From DAOUMF01 sp034411955 (GTDB taxonomy: Bacteria > Chloroflexota > Dehalococcoidia > SM23-28-2 > RBG-16-64-32), in contig DAOUMF010000154.1 in the NCBI GenBank assembly GCA_034411955.1, positions 1 to 38,560 on the forward strand: DNA of 38,560 nt, given 5' to 3'. Shown one piece after another: positions 15,733-27,200 of this stretch (positions are counted from its first letter, which is position 1; the number at the start of each line of letters is the position of its first letter). A program made the translations under genes and the position numbers. The notes under the pieces were generated by a model that saw only the letters and a program-made list of their open reading frames with translations, did no database searches and was not told the origin of the DNA.

Positions 15733-18123
15733 CTATCGCTGCTTGGCGGCGACACCTGTGAGGGAGCAGCGACCCGCCGCCCGCAGCCTGACCACCGTCA
15801 TTCCCTTGGCCTTCCTCCACGAGATCTCCGACGCTGACCCAGAGACCCGCACGTCCTCCAGGCGGGCCGGCTCCAGGAACCGAATCTCCAGGGCCTGCCG
15901 CGCCTTCGCTATCTTCAGAGCGACCGTATCGCCGCGGCGCTCGGCCCGCACCTCCACGACTCGGTCAGGGTCGGGGAAAGAGATGGCCGCTTTCCCCTCC
16001 AGCCGCACGTCGAGCCGGATAGGCTCCCAGGGCTTCTCTCCGATGAAGTCCATGACGGGAGCGAAGGGCAGGATAGAGTCGCCCCTGACGAACAGGGGGA
16101 CGCGCTCCAGGGGCACCGTTACCTGTCGATGGACGGGGCCGTCCACCCGCTCGTTGGTCCAGAAGTCGTACCACCGGCCCGGCGGCAGGTAGAAGGAGCA
16201 ACGCCCCTCGGGGTTGAAGACCGGCGCCACCAACAGGTAGGGCCCAAGCATGTACTCCAACTCCTCGTGATAGGCGCCGGGGTCGTCCGGATACTGCACG
16301 AACAGGGGCCGCACCACGGGCAGGCCCGTCTGGCAGGCCTCCTGCGCCAGGGCGTAGAGGTAGGGCAGCAGTCGATAGCGCAGGCGGACGAAATCCCGAA
16401 CGATGGCCACTGCCTGTTCGCCATAGTGCCAGGGCTCACGGGGGCTGGTGCCGTGAAACCGCGCGTGCGAGGAGAGGAGGCCGAACTGGGCCCAGCGGAC
16501 GTACAGCTCGGGAGTGGGAGCCCCAACATGCCCGCCAGGCCAGAAACCGCCGATGTCGTGGCTCCAGAAGGGGATGCCCGAGAGGCTGAGGCTGAGGCCG
16601 GCTCGCAGAGCCGAGGCCATGCCCTCGAAGGTTGAGGGGTTGTCGCCCGTCCAGTTCACGGGGTAGCGCTGGGAGCCGGCGTAGCCAGAGCGCGCCCACA
16701 CGAGGCCCTGCCCGCGCTCCTGCGCGATGACATCGAAGGTGGCGCGGTTCAAGAGCAGCGTGTAGACGTTGTGCACCTCCTTGCCCGTCTTGCCGTCGGC
16801 GAACTGGGCATCTTCGGGCACCGCGTCGCCGTAGTCCGTCTTGAAGGTGAGGACGCCATCACGCAGCAGGGGGCGGTGCTTGTCCTGCCACCAGCGAACG
16901 GCCCGCCCATTGGTGAAGTCGGGCATGCCGGCGTATCGATGCCCCACAGGCTGGGCCAGCCCGCCGTCCCTGGTCTGGACCAGATAGCCGCGCTTCCGTC
17001 CCTCCTCATACATCGGGGTGCCCTCCCAGATGTAGGGGTTCTCCCACAGGCAGAGCTTGACACCCCGGTCAGCCAGCCAGCGCACGAAGCCAGCGCGATC
17101 GGGGAAGTCCTCATCGTTCCAGACGAAGTCGCAACCGGGGGCGACGCGCGTCTTCGTCTCCTTCAGCCAGCGCGGGTCGAGGTTGACGACGTCGCAGGGG
17201 ATGCTCCGCTCCCGTAGTCCTTCGACGACCTCTTCCACCTGCTCTCGGCTGGCGTACCTGGAGCGAGACATCCACATGCCGAATGACCAAAGGGGCGGTA
17301 GCGGCGACTTGCCGGTGAGATCTGTGTAGCGGGCGAGAATGTCCTTCGGGCTCGGGCCATAGATGAGGAAGTAGTCCAGGTAGGGGTCCTCCACCCGAAA
17401 GGCGGCTGTCTGCCAGGATGGGCAGCCCAGCTCGTAGATGATGGGGCTGGCGTGGTTGATGAAGATGCCATAGCCAGCGCTGCTCATGAAGAACGGTACG
17501 TTCATGTAAGTGACCATGCTGCTGGTGAAGCCGAAGGTATCGCGAGTCCAGGACACCAGACGCTGCCCCCGCTTGTTGAGCGGGCCGAACTGCATGCCCA
17601 GCCCGAACAGTTGCTCGTCCGCCGCTAATGCGAGGGACTCGTGGAAGGCCACGTCTCCCCCAGCATCACTGGAGTATCCCGTGGGGTGGGCCACGTAGCC
17701 TATCATCGCCCTGTCCTGCCGCTGTTGGCGACACACTTCCCGTCCCTCGTTGTCGTACACAGTCAGTTGCCAGGGCTGGCGCTCCGCCCGCAGGCGCAGG
17801 CTGGAGCTGGCCAGGGTCACGCCTTCGCGGTCTGACCGCAGCTCGACATCCACCGGCGACGGCGGCTGGGGCAGGAGCATGGGCGTCGTGCGAGGCGGCC
17901 GCTCCTCCCGAAAGAGCTGCAACCGAACGACCTCCGGCCGAACGAAGGTGATCGCCAGATGAACGAGGCTATCATCGTCGGCGGCCGCCAGAAAGCGGAC
18001 TCCGCCCTTCGTGCGGCGAAGGGAGCGAACGGCCATCAGGTAGTGATAGTCCCGCTCCGGGTCGGCAAAGATAGGTCGCCAGCGTGAGTCGAGCTCCGTG
18101 AGAGGACTATTTGGCTTGGCCAT
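15733..18123 (-). CDS. Glycoside hydrolase family 31, alpha-xylosidase-like
   Basis: 796-residue retaining alpha-glycosidase. The nucleophile is Asp430 in LTFKTDYGDAVPED and the acid/base Asp494 in VNWTGDNPSTFEG. The KTDYGD form and the spacing (64 residues) resemble E. coli YicI alpha-xylosidase (KTDFGE; 66 residues) more than maltase-type enzymes. Other family blocks are PPLWSFGMWMSRSRY, LSGIPFWSHDIGGFW, ARFHGTSPREPW, LPYLYALA and LVAPVFNPEGRCSFYLPPG. There is no signal peptide, so it acts inside the cell on imported oligosaccharides, perhaps isoprimeverose-like xylosides. Preceded by a weak GAAGAAGATAG ribosome site. No sugar transporter is adjacent. Confidence 0.93.
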   Translation of the reverse strand: MAKPNSPLTELDSRWRPIFADPERDYHYLMAVRSLRRTKGGVRFLAAADDDSLVHLAITFVRPEVVRLQLFREERPPRTTPMLLPQPPSPVDVELRSDREGVTLASSSLRLRAERQPWQLTVYDNEGREVCRQQRQDRAMIGYVAHPTGYSSDAGGDVAFHESLALAADEQLFGLGMQFGPLNKRGQRLVSWTRDTFGFTSSMVTYMNVPFFMSSAGYGIFINHASPIIYELGCPSWQTAAFRVEDPYLDYFLIYGPSPKDILARYTDLTGKSPLPPLWSFGMWMSRSRYASREQVEEVVEGLRERSIPCDVVNLDPRWLKETKTRVAPGCDFVWNDEDFPDRAGFVRWLADRGVKLCLWENPYIWEGTPMYEEGRKRGYLVQTRDGGLAQPVGHRYAGMPDFTNGRAVRWWQDKHRPLLRDGVLTFKTDYGDAVPEDAQFADGKTGKEVHNVYTLLLNRATFDVIAQERGQGLVWARSGYAGSQRYPVNWTGDNPSTFEGMASALRAGLSLSLSGIPFWSHDIGGFWPGGHVGAPTPELYVRWAQFGLLSSHARFHGTSPREPWHYGEQAVAIVRDFVRLRYRLLPYLYALAQEACQTGLPVVRPLFVQYPDDPGAYHEELEYMLGPYLLVAPVFNPEGRCSFYLPPGRWYDFWTNERVDGPVHRQVTVPLERVPLFVRGDSILPFAPVMDFIGEKPWEPIRLDVRLEGKAAISFPDPDRVVEVRAERRGDTVALKIAKARQALEIRFLEPARLEDVRVSGSASEISWRKAKGMTVVRLRAAGRCSLTGVAAKQR

Positions 18124-18330
18124 CTATCTTCTTCTCGGCGTGGCCCGCGGCTGTGCGCATCTTATCGTGTCGCCCCATGGCCGGCAACGAGCGACACGGC
18201 CTGCGCGCTCCTTCAGTCGCACACCGAGGGGAAGCGGCTGCGGCGATCGAGTCACTTTGCGGGGGAGGAACCGCCGAGTGGCGACCCTGAAGCGATCGCC
18301 GCTGGACCTCGCTTCGTGGCTGTGAGGACT

Positions 18331-19494
18331 CTATTTCACGGGCCTGAGCAGGTTCATTCCAAACTTCAGCAGCGCCCTGGCGATGACCCACCGGTGCACC
18401 TCATTCGGCCCCTCGGCGATCCGCCACAGGCGGGCCAGGCGCAGGAAGGCCTCTACGGGCAGATCCTTGGAATAGCCCCAGCCGCCATGGACCTGGAGGA
18501 TGCGATCGGCCACGCTCCACATCATCTCGGACGCGAATACCTTGACCATGGAGGCCTGCAGACGTGTATCCTCACCCCTGTCTGACCTCCACGCGGTGTC
18601 ATAGGTCATGGTGCGGCAGGCGTATAGCTCGATGGCGCAGTCGGCCAGCATGAACTGCACGCCCTGGCGCTCGCTGATCGGCTTGCCGAAGCTCATCCGG
18701 TCCTTCGAGTACTCCAGCCCCATCTCCAGCAGCCGATCCGTCATGCCCAGGCCACGAGCGCCGATCTGGACACGAGCGGCCGTCAAGGAGCGCTGAGCCG
18801 TGACGAAGCCGCCGCTCTCGCGGCCCAGCCGGTTCAGATCCGGCACCACCACGTCCTGAAAGTCCAGCTCTACCGGGTCCACTTCCAGCATTGTCCTGAT
18901 GGTGCGCACCACGCTGAGCCCGGGCGCGCCCTTCTCCACGATGAAGGCGCCAATTCCGCCGTGCTCGCGCTTCGCCTTATCGGTCAGGGCAAAGACCACT
19001 GCGAAGTCGGCCGTGTCCCCGGCCGTGACGAACACCTTGCGGCCGTTGATGATCCAGTTCTCGCCGTCGCGGACGGCGGTGGTCTCCATGTTGCCAGCGG
19101 GGTCGGAGCCGCCGCCCGACTCCGTAAGGGCGAAGCACCAGGTCTTCTCACCCTCGAGCACAGGCCACAGCCAGCGTTCCTGCTGCTCCGGGGTGCCACC
19201 TTCGAGCAGTGGAGGCGGCCCGGCGCTGTACAGGTTACCGCTGACCAGCACCTTCGACAGCTCCTCGCTGATCACGACCGTCCCCAGGAGGCCAAACCCC
19301 GGCCCGCCGAGCTCTTTGGGCACGCTCACCCACCAGGTGCCGAGCTCCCGGATCCCTGCCTGAAGGCGCTCCTCCTCCTTTTTCTCGATCGCTTCACCGG
19401 CAAGCGTCCGCCGCTCGAAGGGCATGAGCTCGTTGCGCACGAACCGGCGCAGGCTCAACTGAAGCATCCGTAGCTCTTCAGGCAACTCGACCAT
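18331..19494 (-). CDS. Acyl-CoA dehydrogenase
   Basis: FAD enzyme that makes 2,3-enoyl-CoA from acyl-CoA, passing electrons to ETF. Family blocks are CFALTESGGGSDPAGN (flavin contact), NGRKVFVTAGDTADFAVV, RGLGMTDRLLEMGLEYSKDR, FGKPISERQGVQFMLADC and LQVHGGWGYSKDLPVEAF. The catalytic base position is filled by Glu in RIAEGPNEVHRW. 387 residues is normal. It has a strong AAGGAGGTTTGCC ribosome site. Lies downstream of the LhgO-like gene on the same strand (59 bases), perhaps one transcript. The chain-length preference is not readable. Confidence 0.94.
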   Translation of the reverse strand: MVELPEELRMLQLSLRRFVRNELMPFERRTLAGEAIEKKEEERLQAGIRELGTWWVSVPKELGGPGFGLLGTVVISEELSKVLVSGNLYSAGPPPLLEGGTPEQQERWLWPVLEGEKTWCFALTESGGGSDPAGNMETTAVRDGENWIINGRKVFVTAGDTADFAVVFALTDKAKREHGGIGAFIVEKGAPGLSVVRTIRTMLEVDPVELDFQDVVVPDLNRLGRESGGFVTAQRSLTAARVQIGARGLGMTDRLLEMGLEYSKDRMSFGKPISERQGVQFMLADCAIELYACRTMTYDTAWRSDRGEDTRLQASMVKVFASEMMWSVADRILQVHGGWGYSKDLPVEAFLRLARLWRIAEGPNEVHRWVIARALLKFGMNLLRPVK

Positions 19495-19553
19495 GGCAAA
19501 CCTCCTTACGCCGACCCGAACCGTAGCTTCGGCACCGGTCTCTCGAATTCCGC

Positions 19554-20717
<1,164 letters not shown>

Positions 20718-20756
20718 CGACCCGTCCTTAGGCAGTCGTTCGGTGGGAAGTGCGGC

Positions 20757-21758
20757 CTACTCCTCGATCTCGGGACCGTCAACGCCCTCACGGAACCAAG
20801 TGATGGGGCGAAACTCGCGGGGCACGATGCCCTCCTGCCTGAACTTCGGGTATCCGAGAACAATTGCCGTCACGATCCTCCAGGGGTCCCTTACGCCGAG
20901 CTTCTCCTTGAGCGGGGCTATGTTGTTGATCACCTGGCTGAACCCCACCCAGCAGGACTTGATGCGCAGGGAGTTGGCCACGAGGGTCATGTTCTGGCCA
21001 CAGATGCCGATATTGATCTCGGGGCCGCTGATAGCGCGCTCGTCACCGGCTATGAGGATCACCACGGGGGCGTTCAGAAGAACCGGAAGTTCTCTTCTGG
21101 CAACGCTCCCGAACCCACCCAAGACGACACGGGGATCCCAGCTCCCCGGACGGGGGTCGGCCTCGTACATGGGAGCCAAGGTTTTCACCATCTCGTCGTT
21201 CTTGTACATGGTGAGCAGCATGCTCAGCGCATTGCATATGGCCTCGTTCATCTCGTGGATGAGGGCCTTGTCCGTGACGACGATGAACTTCCAGGGCTGG
21301 CAGTTCCCAGCGCTGGGGGCAAACCGGCCCGCCTCCAGCACCCTCCTGACTATCGTTTCTGGCACCGGCTTGTCCTTGAAGTTGCGCACGCTACGTCGGT
21401 GGAACACGGCCCTCTCGATGGCGTTCCACTCATCCGGATTGCCCTTCGCGTCACGCGGTTGAAGGGGCAACTTGGCCGGCAAGGGATGAGGGTCGCTGGC
21501 GTAGAAACCTTCGTCCACGTGGTACACGTCAGTGATGGAGATTGCGTCCACTGGACAGGGCACCATGCAGTTGAAGCAGCTAAAGCACTCGTACTGCCCC
21601 TTCTGCCGGGGGAAGCCGTCCTCGTCCAGTTCCCATGCCCGGAAGGGGCAGTTCTGGAGACACAACCCACACTTGGTACACTTCTCCCGGTCTACCGTCA
21701 CCACCCCCATGTGGACGGTCTGTGGGCGGAAGATGTGTTCTACGTCTTCCCATGGCAT
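20757..21758 (-). CDS. Ferredoxin-nitroreductase fusion
   Basis: 333 residues with two 4Fe-4S motifs at the N-terminus (Cys27-30-33-37 and Cys58-61-64-68, both CxxCxxCxxxCP). An FMN nitroreductase domain begins near residue 100: FHRRSVRNFKDKPVP, EAGRFAPSAGNCQPWKFIVV, GICGQNMTLVANSLRIKSCWVGF and ILGYPKF. Such fusions occur in anaerobes and pass ferredoxin electrons to FMN; substrates can be nitroaromatics, quinones or small molecules, and in vivo roles are mostly unknown. The region between the ferredoxin and the FMN domain (HVDEGFYASDPHPLPAKLPL) is a linker. GGAGGAG precedes the ATG. First gene of the minus-strand run, divergent from the radical SAM gene. Confidence 0.92.
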   Translation of the reverse strand: MPWEDVEHIFRPQTVHMGVVTVDREKCTKCGLCLQNCPFRAWELDEDGFPRQKGQYECFSCFNCMVPCPVDAISITDVYHVDEGFYASDPHPLPAKLPLQPRDAKGNPDEWNAIERAVFHRRSVRNFKDKPVPETIVRRVLEAGRFAPSAGNCQPWKFIVVTDKALIHEMNEAICNALSMLLTMYKNDEMVKTLAPMYEADPRPGSWDPRVVLGGFGSVARRELPVLLNAPVVILIAGDERAISGPEINIGICGQNMTLVANSLRIKSCWVGFSQVINNIAPLKEKLGVRDPWRIVTAIVLGYPKFRQEGIVPREFRPITWFREGVDGPEIEE

Positions 21759-21893
21759 CGTCTGCTTCTCCTCCTACAGATCGCTAGAGCTACCGCCGCA
21801 CGAGTCTAGCGGGCGCGCAGGAACAACTGCGGCGGCTCCATACTACCTGCACGCTCCCGAATCTGGCAAGGGATAGTTCGGCCTTCGCAGACG

Positions 21894-21923
21894 CTGTCAC
21901 AAGCACTCCTCGCTCGTTACAAT
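21894..21923 (+). promoter_or_regulatory. Candidate promoter of the radical SAM gene
   Basis: CTGTCA (21894-21899) and TACAAT (21918-21923) are separated by 18 bases, 32 bases ahead of the ATG. The -10 hexamer is close to consensus, the -35 is four of six. It lies in the divergent region shared with the nitroreductase gene. Confidence 0.38.
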
Positions 21924-21955
21924 CAAATCGAACCGTCGACGACCGTGCGGCTTGA

Positions 21956-23272
21956 ATGAAGATCTCCATCATATCCCTCAACCGCGAGAGGATCCCCGAT
22001 CCCCTCCTGCCCATCGGGCCAGCAATAGTTGCCGCCAGCCTGAGGGCAGAGGGGCACGAGGTGCGAATGCTCGACCTCTGTCACCAGAAGGCGCCCGAGC
22101 CAGCCCTCGCCTCCCACTTGACGGCGTGGCAGCCCGACCTGGTGGGGATTAGCCTGCGGCAACTGGAGAACAACCAGATGATCGGCCACAGGTCCTATCT
22201 GCAAGACGCGATGCAGGTAGTGGAGCGGGTGAAGGAGGTGTCCTCCTGCCCCATCGTGGTGGGTGGGTCAGGCTTTTCTCTCTTCCCGAGCGAGGCGCTC
22301 CAGTTCCTGGACGTGCCCTACGGGCTGGCGGGGGAGGCAGAGCACTCCGTAACCGCGCTGGTGCGCTGCATCGAGACGGGGCGACCACCTTCCGACGTTC
22401 CTGGTGCGTGCTACAGAGCAGGACAGCGGGTGATAGTCAACGGCCTGGCCAGGGTGCGCAACTTCAGCGGCTTGCCGAGTCCGGGCTACGACCTGGTGGA
22501 CTGCCGCAAGTATGTGGACGAGAATGCCGCGTTGCCCATCGAGAGCAAGCGTGGCTGCGCCCTGCGCTGCTCGTTCTGCCCGGAGAACGCGTACAGGGAG
22601 GGCCCCCGTCTGAAGCCACCGACCCTCACCGTGGACGAGATCGAACGGCTGACGAAGCAGGTCGGCACCAATCGCTTGTTCTTAACCGACGGCGTGTTCC
22701 AGTACCCGCCCGAGCACGCGATGGCCTTCTGTCGGGAGATGATCAGGCGCCAGCCAGATGTTCGCTGGATGGCAGGGGTCAGTCCCGTCGGCCTGTCGCG
22801 GAAGATGCTGCAGGCGATGAAAGAGGCAGGCTGCGTTGGCGTAGGCCTGGGCCTGGATGCTGCAACTGACGGCATGCTGAAGAGCTACAGGAAGGCGTTC
22901 ACCCAGGCCGACATCGTGCGCTGCTTGGCCGACCTGCGGGCGGTAGGCATGCCATTCGCCATCTACATGCTTTTCGGCGGCCCCGGCGAGACCCTGGAGT
23001 CTGTTCACCGCTCTCTTGACTTTCTGGACGCCCAGGCGCCTGACAAGACTGTTTTCATCAGCATGGGCATCCGCGTGTTCAGGGGAACGGCTTTGGAGCG
23101 GACGGCAAGGCGGGAAGGCCTCATCAAGCCCCGTCAGAACATGCTGTTGCCAACCTACTATCTCTCAAGGTCGCTGGACGAAGGTTTGCTCGACAGGCTG
23201 GAGGAGTACTGCCAGGCTCACCCCGGCTGGTTCACTACACCCAGTCTGATTGCCTCTCTGCCGCAGCGGTAG
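21956..23272 (+). CDS. B12-binding-domain radical SAM protein
   Basis: 438 residues. N-terminal Rossmann half (ISIISLNRERIPDPLLPIG, then GHEVRMLDL and DLVGISLRQLE, VVGGSGFSLFPSE) of the cobalamin-binding type, followed by the radical SAM barrel. The cluster motif is CALRCSFC (Cys201, 205, 208), the SAM-contact region KEAGCVGVGLGLDAATD, and FAIYMLFGGPGET follows. The B12 domain lacks the usual DxHxxG motif (LDLCHQKA instead), so if cobalamin binds it should be base-off without His ligation, or not at all. Members include methylases and lipid/cofactor enzymes; the substrate is unknown. No Shine-Dalgarno is obvious. It stands alone before DoxX. Confidence 0.9.
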   Translation: MKISIISLNRERIPDPLLPIGPAIVAASLRAEGHEVRMLDLCHQKAPEPALASHLTAWQPDLVGISLRQLENNQMIGHRSYLQDAMQVVERVKEVSSCPIVVGGSGFSLFPSEALQFLDVPYGLAGEAEHSVTALVRCIETGRPPSDVPGACYRAGQRVIVNGLARVRNFSGLPSPGYDLVDCRKYVDENAALPIESKRGCALRCSFCPENAYREGPRLKPPTLTVDEIERLTKQVGTNRLFLTDGVFQYPPEHAMAFCREMIRRQPDVRWMAGVSPVGLSRKMLQAMKEAGCVGVGLGLDAATDGMLKSYRKAFTQADIVRCLADLRAVGMPFAIYMLFGGPGETLESVHRSLDFLDAQAPDKTVFISMGIRVFRGTALERTARREGLIKPRQNMLLPTYYLSRSLDEGLLDRLEEYCQAHPGWFTTPSLIASLPQR

Positions 23273-23481
23273 CCGCGCCAACTGGCGAAAGGGCGCCGAA
23301 AGCCAGCCTGGCGGACCGCCCCGCGCGCATTGGCGGTCTTGTCGGCTCCCGACCAGTTGATTGTCGAAATCGGCGGACAGGGGATCGCCACACTAGCAGA
23401 GGTAGAGGTCGTAAGTGCACACAACGCGAATGAATCTGCGTGAATATCGTCAGCGTACTTATTACAGCATTAAGTGTCTGA

Positions 23482-23507
23482 GTCGTGAGCCTGCGTAAGG
23501 CCACGAC
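23482..23507 (+). promoter_or_regulatory. Leader hairpin just upstream of the DoxX ribosome site
   Basis: GTCGTG (23482-23487) pairs with CACGAC (23502-23507), and GCCT with AGGC inside it, giving ten base pairs around a GCGTA loop with one bulged A. It ends seven bases before the GGGAGGT ribosome site. The gap upstream (23273-23481) is unusually AT-rich near 23440-23475 and may hold the promoter. An RNA element tuning translation is possible. Confidence 0.45.
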
Positions 23508-23528
23508 ACGCAAGGGAGGTTAACCGAC

Positions 23529-24056
23529 ATGACGGAGAATACCTACTCCATGTCCCTTGGCGGGCGGACCTGGGAGTTTCGGCACGTGGCGATGATAGTC
23601 CCGGCCGCCACCCTGATCCTGCGGCTGGCCATGGGCTGGATCTTCATCTGGTCCGGCTTCGACAAGCTCATCACGAACTGGTCGGCGAGCGGGTTTCTGG
23701 TCAATGCGAGCAGCGGGCCGCTAAAGGACCTCTTCGTGAGGATGGGAGAGAGCCAGACCGCAATCAATGTCGTCGACCCGCTGGTGGTCTGGGGCCAGAT
23801 CCTCATCGGCTTCTCACTCGTCCTGGGCATCTTCACCCGCTTCGGCCTGCTGATGGCCGCCACCATGGTCTTCCTGTTCTACCTCGCCCAATTGTGGCCT
23901 GCGAACAACCCCTTCCTGGACGATCACATCGTATACATGGCGGTGTTCGCCCTGCTGGGTGCGCTTGGCGCCGGCCGCATCCTGGGTCTGGACGCTCTGA
24001 TCGAGAAGATCAAGCTGGTCAAGAAGATCCCACCGCTGCAGTACGTTCTGGGTTAA
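23529..24056 (+). CDS. DoxX/DoxD-family membrane protein, 175 aa
   Basis: Four predicted membrane helices: MIVPAATLILRLAMGWIFIW, PLVVWGQILIGFSLVLGIF, FGLLMAATMVFLFYLAQLW and HIVYMAVFALLGALGAGRIL. SGFDKL after the first helix and the GRILGLD end are typical of DoxX proteins, including small subunits of thiosulfate:quinone oxidoreductase. A periplasmic-side loop of ~50 residues (NWSASGFLVNASSGPLKDLF) lies between helices 1 and 2. Good GGGAGGT ribosome site 8 bases before the ATG. It is monocistronic: promoter region with hairpin before it and a terminator after it. A specific redox role cannot be shown. Confidence 0.85.
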   Translation: MTENTYSMSLGGRTWEFRHVAMIVPAATLILRLAMGWIFIWSGFDKLITNWSASGFLVNASSGPLKDLFVRMGESQTAINVVDPLVVWGQILIGFSLVLGIFTRFGLLMAATMVFLFYLAQLWPANNPFLDDHIVYMAVFALLGALGAGRILGLDALIEKIKLVKKIPPLQYVLG

Positions 24057-24083
24057 GAATAGACATCCCCCCTGAGGCTACTA

Positions 24084-24112
24084 GAGAGCAGCGTGCTTCG
24101 ACCGCTGCTCTC
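24084..24112 (+). terminator. Strong terminator hairpin after DoxX
   Basis: GAGAGCAGCG (24084-24093) pairs perfectly with CGCTGCTCTC (24103-24112) over a 9-base loop, 27 bases after the DoxX stop, followed by the T/G-rich GTGTGTTAG. This is the best terminator in the window. It also faces the convergent GH65 gene end. Confidence 0.75.
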
Positions 24113-24261
24113 GTGTGTTAGAGACTCCGAGGGTCACGTCCCGTCAGAATGGGAGAACACGGGACTCATCTCTTTCCGCGTCCTGATGAGCCTGTGTATC
24201 CCGCGATGCCGATGGGCGCTAACACACATCGAGAACCAGGAACGTCAGACCGGCGGCCAGG

Positions 24262-27200
24262 CTACAGCGCGAATTGCCTGATGACACCCGGCTCCAGCAA
24301 GTGGACCTCCTCCCTGAAGCCCAGCTTCATCGGCCCGGGGGCGTCCTCGCTCGTGCTCACCCTGAGGCGGTCGCCCGAGATGTTGATCTCAAGCCACTGC
24401 TTGCGAAACCGCAGACGCAGGAAGAGCCCGCCGAGGTCGTCGGGTAGGAGCGGATTAAGCCAGAGCGCGTCGCCACGAACCCCGATACCGGAATACCCCC
24501 GCTGAACGAGGTCAGCGGTGCCAGCCATGGCGCCGAGATGGATGCCCTCCGGCGTTGTCCCATCCTGGATGTCCGCTATGTCGCTCTCCAGAGCCTGCTT
24601 GAACAAGCTCCAGGATCGGGCTCGGTCGGAGCGCGCCAACACCCAGGAGTGGACGACGCGGCTCAGCGTTGACCCGTGCGAAGTCCGCTGCAGGTAGTAC
24701 CCAATGTTCTTCGGGATCGTCTCATACTCGAAGGGATACCCCAACCGCTCGAACAGCTCACGCAGCTCACCGGCTGAGAAGAGGTAGAACAGCATCACGA
24801 CGTCGGCCTGCTTCGACACCTTGTAGCGGTTGGTGGTATCGCCCTCCGCTTCTAGAATGCGGTCAAGACGGTGGATGTCGCCGTACTTCCGGCGGTATCC
24901 CTCCCAGTCGAACTCCTCCAACCGGTCGTAGCCTTCGAACTGGCTGATGATGCCATCGTCGTGGAAGACGATGCGCATCTTGCGGCTGATCTGCTCCCAG
25001 AGTTCGATCTCCTGCTGCTCGATGTGGAGGTTTTCCCACAGCGATCGCCGGCGCTCGGCCGGCAATGTGTAGAGGACCTCCAGGGCGTGGCAGAGCACCC
25101 ATACGGCCATGATGTTGGTGTACGCGTTGTTGTTTAGGCCCGGTTCGTCGGCGTCGGGATAGGCGTCGTGGTACTCATCCGGCCCCATGACTCCGAGGAT
25201 CTCATAGCGGTCGTGCTCGGCGTTGTAGGTAGCGATGCTGGCGAAGAAGCGCGCAATCTCCAGGAGCATCTCAGCACCGTAGAAGTGAAGAAACTCCGTG
25301 TCCTGAGTGGCCTGGCAGTACTGGCAGATGTTGTACGCGATGGCGGCATTGATGTGCCTCTGCAGGTGGCTGTTGTCGGGGATCCAGCGTCCTGACAGTG
25401 GGTTGAGGTGAAGACGCTGGCTCTCCTCCCGCCCATCGCTGCCGCTTTGCCAGGGGTACATAGCGCCGCGGTAGCCGGCCTGTTTGGCGGCCCAACGCGC
25501 CTCAGGGAGCCGGCGATGCCGGTAAAACATCAGTCCCCTGCTGATGTCGGGCAGGCGAAGGTTCAGAAACGGGAGGATGAACAGCTCATCCCAGAAGATG
25601 CGGCCGCGGTAGGCCTCGCCGTGCCAGCCGCGGGCAGGAACGCCGATATCGAGGTCGATCGTATTGAGGGAGGCGGTCTGCAACAGGTGGAAGACATGTA
25701 GTCGCAGGATGAGTTGCGTTCGCTCGTCATCGGCGACCTCGATATCGCAGCGTCGCCATAGGTGCTCCCACGCGATAACGTGCCTCTGAAGCAGATCATC
25801 GAACCGGGCGGCGCGCTCTATCGCCTTTCGGGCTTCGAGGCCGCTCTCGGAGACGCCGCGGTCTCGCGACGTGAACAGAGAAACGATCTTCTCGATCCTC
25901 ACTTCACTCCCTGCTTTGACCTCGCACGCGAACCCTTGCGCCACGTAGCCAGGCTCCAGGATCGGGTCCCCGTCCGCCACGATGGCCTCGCCGTCCAGGA
26001 ACACGCGTGTCCGCGCGGCCTGGGCGACGTCGATACGCGACTGGCTGGTCTGAACCTTGAGCCAGATGCCGTCCTCACCGACGGTCCCCATCTCCAGAGG
26101 GACGAGATGCTTGTTGTTGAGCTGTCGATAACGCTCGACGCCGGCGTTGACGACACGGCCGTCGAGCGCTGAGCGGATCTCCAGGCGGCCTGTCCAGTCG
26201 TCCGAAGTCAATGTGGTCTCGAGACCGGCGATGTGCGGGCTGCCCATATGTACGAAGCGGCGGCTCCTCAGCGTCGTGCGCCGGCCCTCACTATCGCGGA
26301 AGCGGACGGTGCGGGTCAGTAGTCCCTGCTTCACGTTCAGTTCCTGCCTGTAGGCGATGACCTCCACCTTCCTGAGGTCGAACCATTCGCCCCCTTCGAT
26401 TCGGAAGGTGAGGGGGAGCCAGTTGGGCACGTTGACCAGGTCCTCGTTCTCAATCTCGCGCCCCGCGATCTCGGTGGTCAGCCGGTTGTAGCCCCCGGCG
26501 TGGTTGGTGCCGGGGTAGGGGAGGGGGGCGGCGCCGGGTTCCGGCGCCGCACCCCTCGTGGCAAAATAGCCGTTGCCGAGGGTGCATAGGGTCTCGCGCA
26601 GCTTCTCCTTTTCAGGCTCAAAGCCCTCGCGAACGAACGACCATCTCTTGTCCGGATTCGGCTCCGCAGGCGGCCCCTTGTCGACCATAGTTACTTCCTT
26701 GAGATCGGTGACCTCGACGTCCGCACCGTTCTCTCGCAGAACGCCGCTCTCGCCCGACCGGTTAACCCCGATCACCAGGCCGAAGCGGCCGGCACGGCCT
26801 GCTTGCACGCCGGCAATCGCATCCTCGACTATCACGGCGCGCCCAGGAATGACCTCCAGACGCCGGGCGGCCTCCAGAAGAACCGCGGGGTCAGGTTTGC
26901 CTGACAGACCGAGTTCGTCCGCATCAACGCCGTCAACCTTGGCATCGAAGAGATCGATGACGCTTGCGGCCTTGAGAACGTCCCTGCAGTTCTTGCTGGC
27001 GGAGAAGATCGCGGTCTTCACCCCCTTCGCCCTCAGGTCTCCGATGAGGTCGACGGTCGACTCGTAGACATCGACCCCGTGCTGCGCGAGGTGCTGGGTG
27101 AAATAGCGATTCTTTCGGTTGCCGAGCCCACAGACGGTTTCCTTGTCCGGCGGGTCGCCAGGATCACCGTAAGGAAGGGAAATGCCACGCGATTCCAAGA

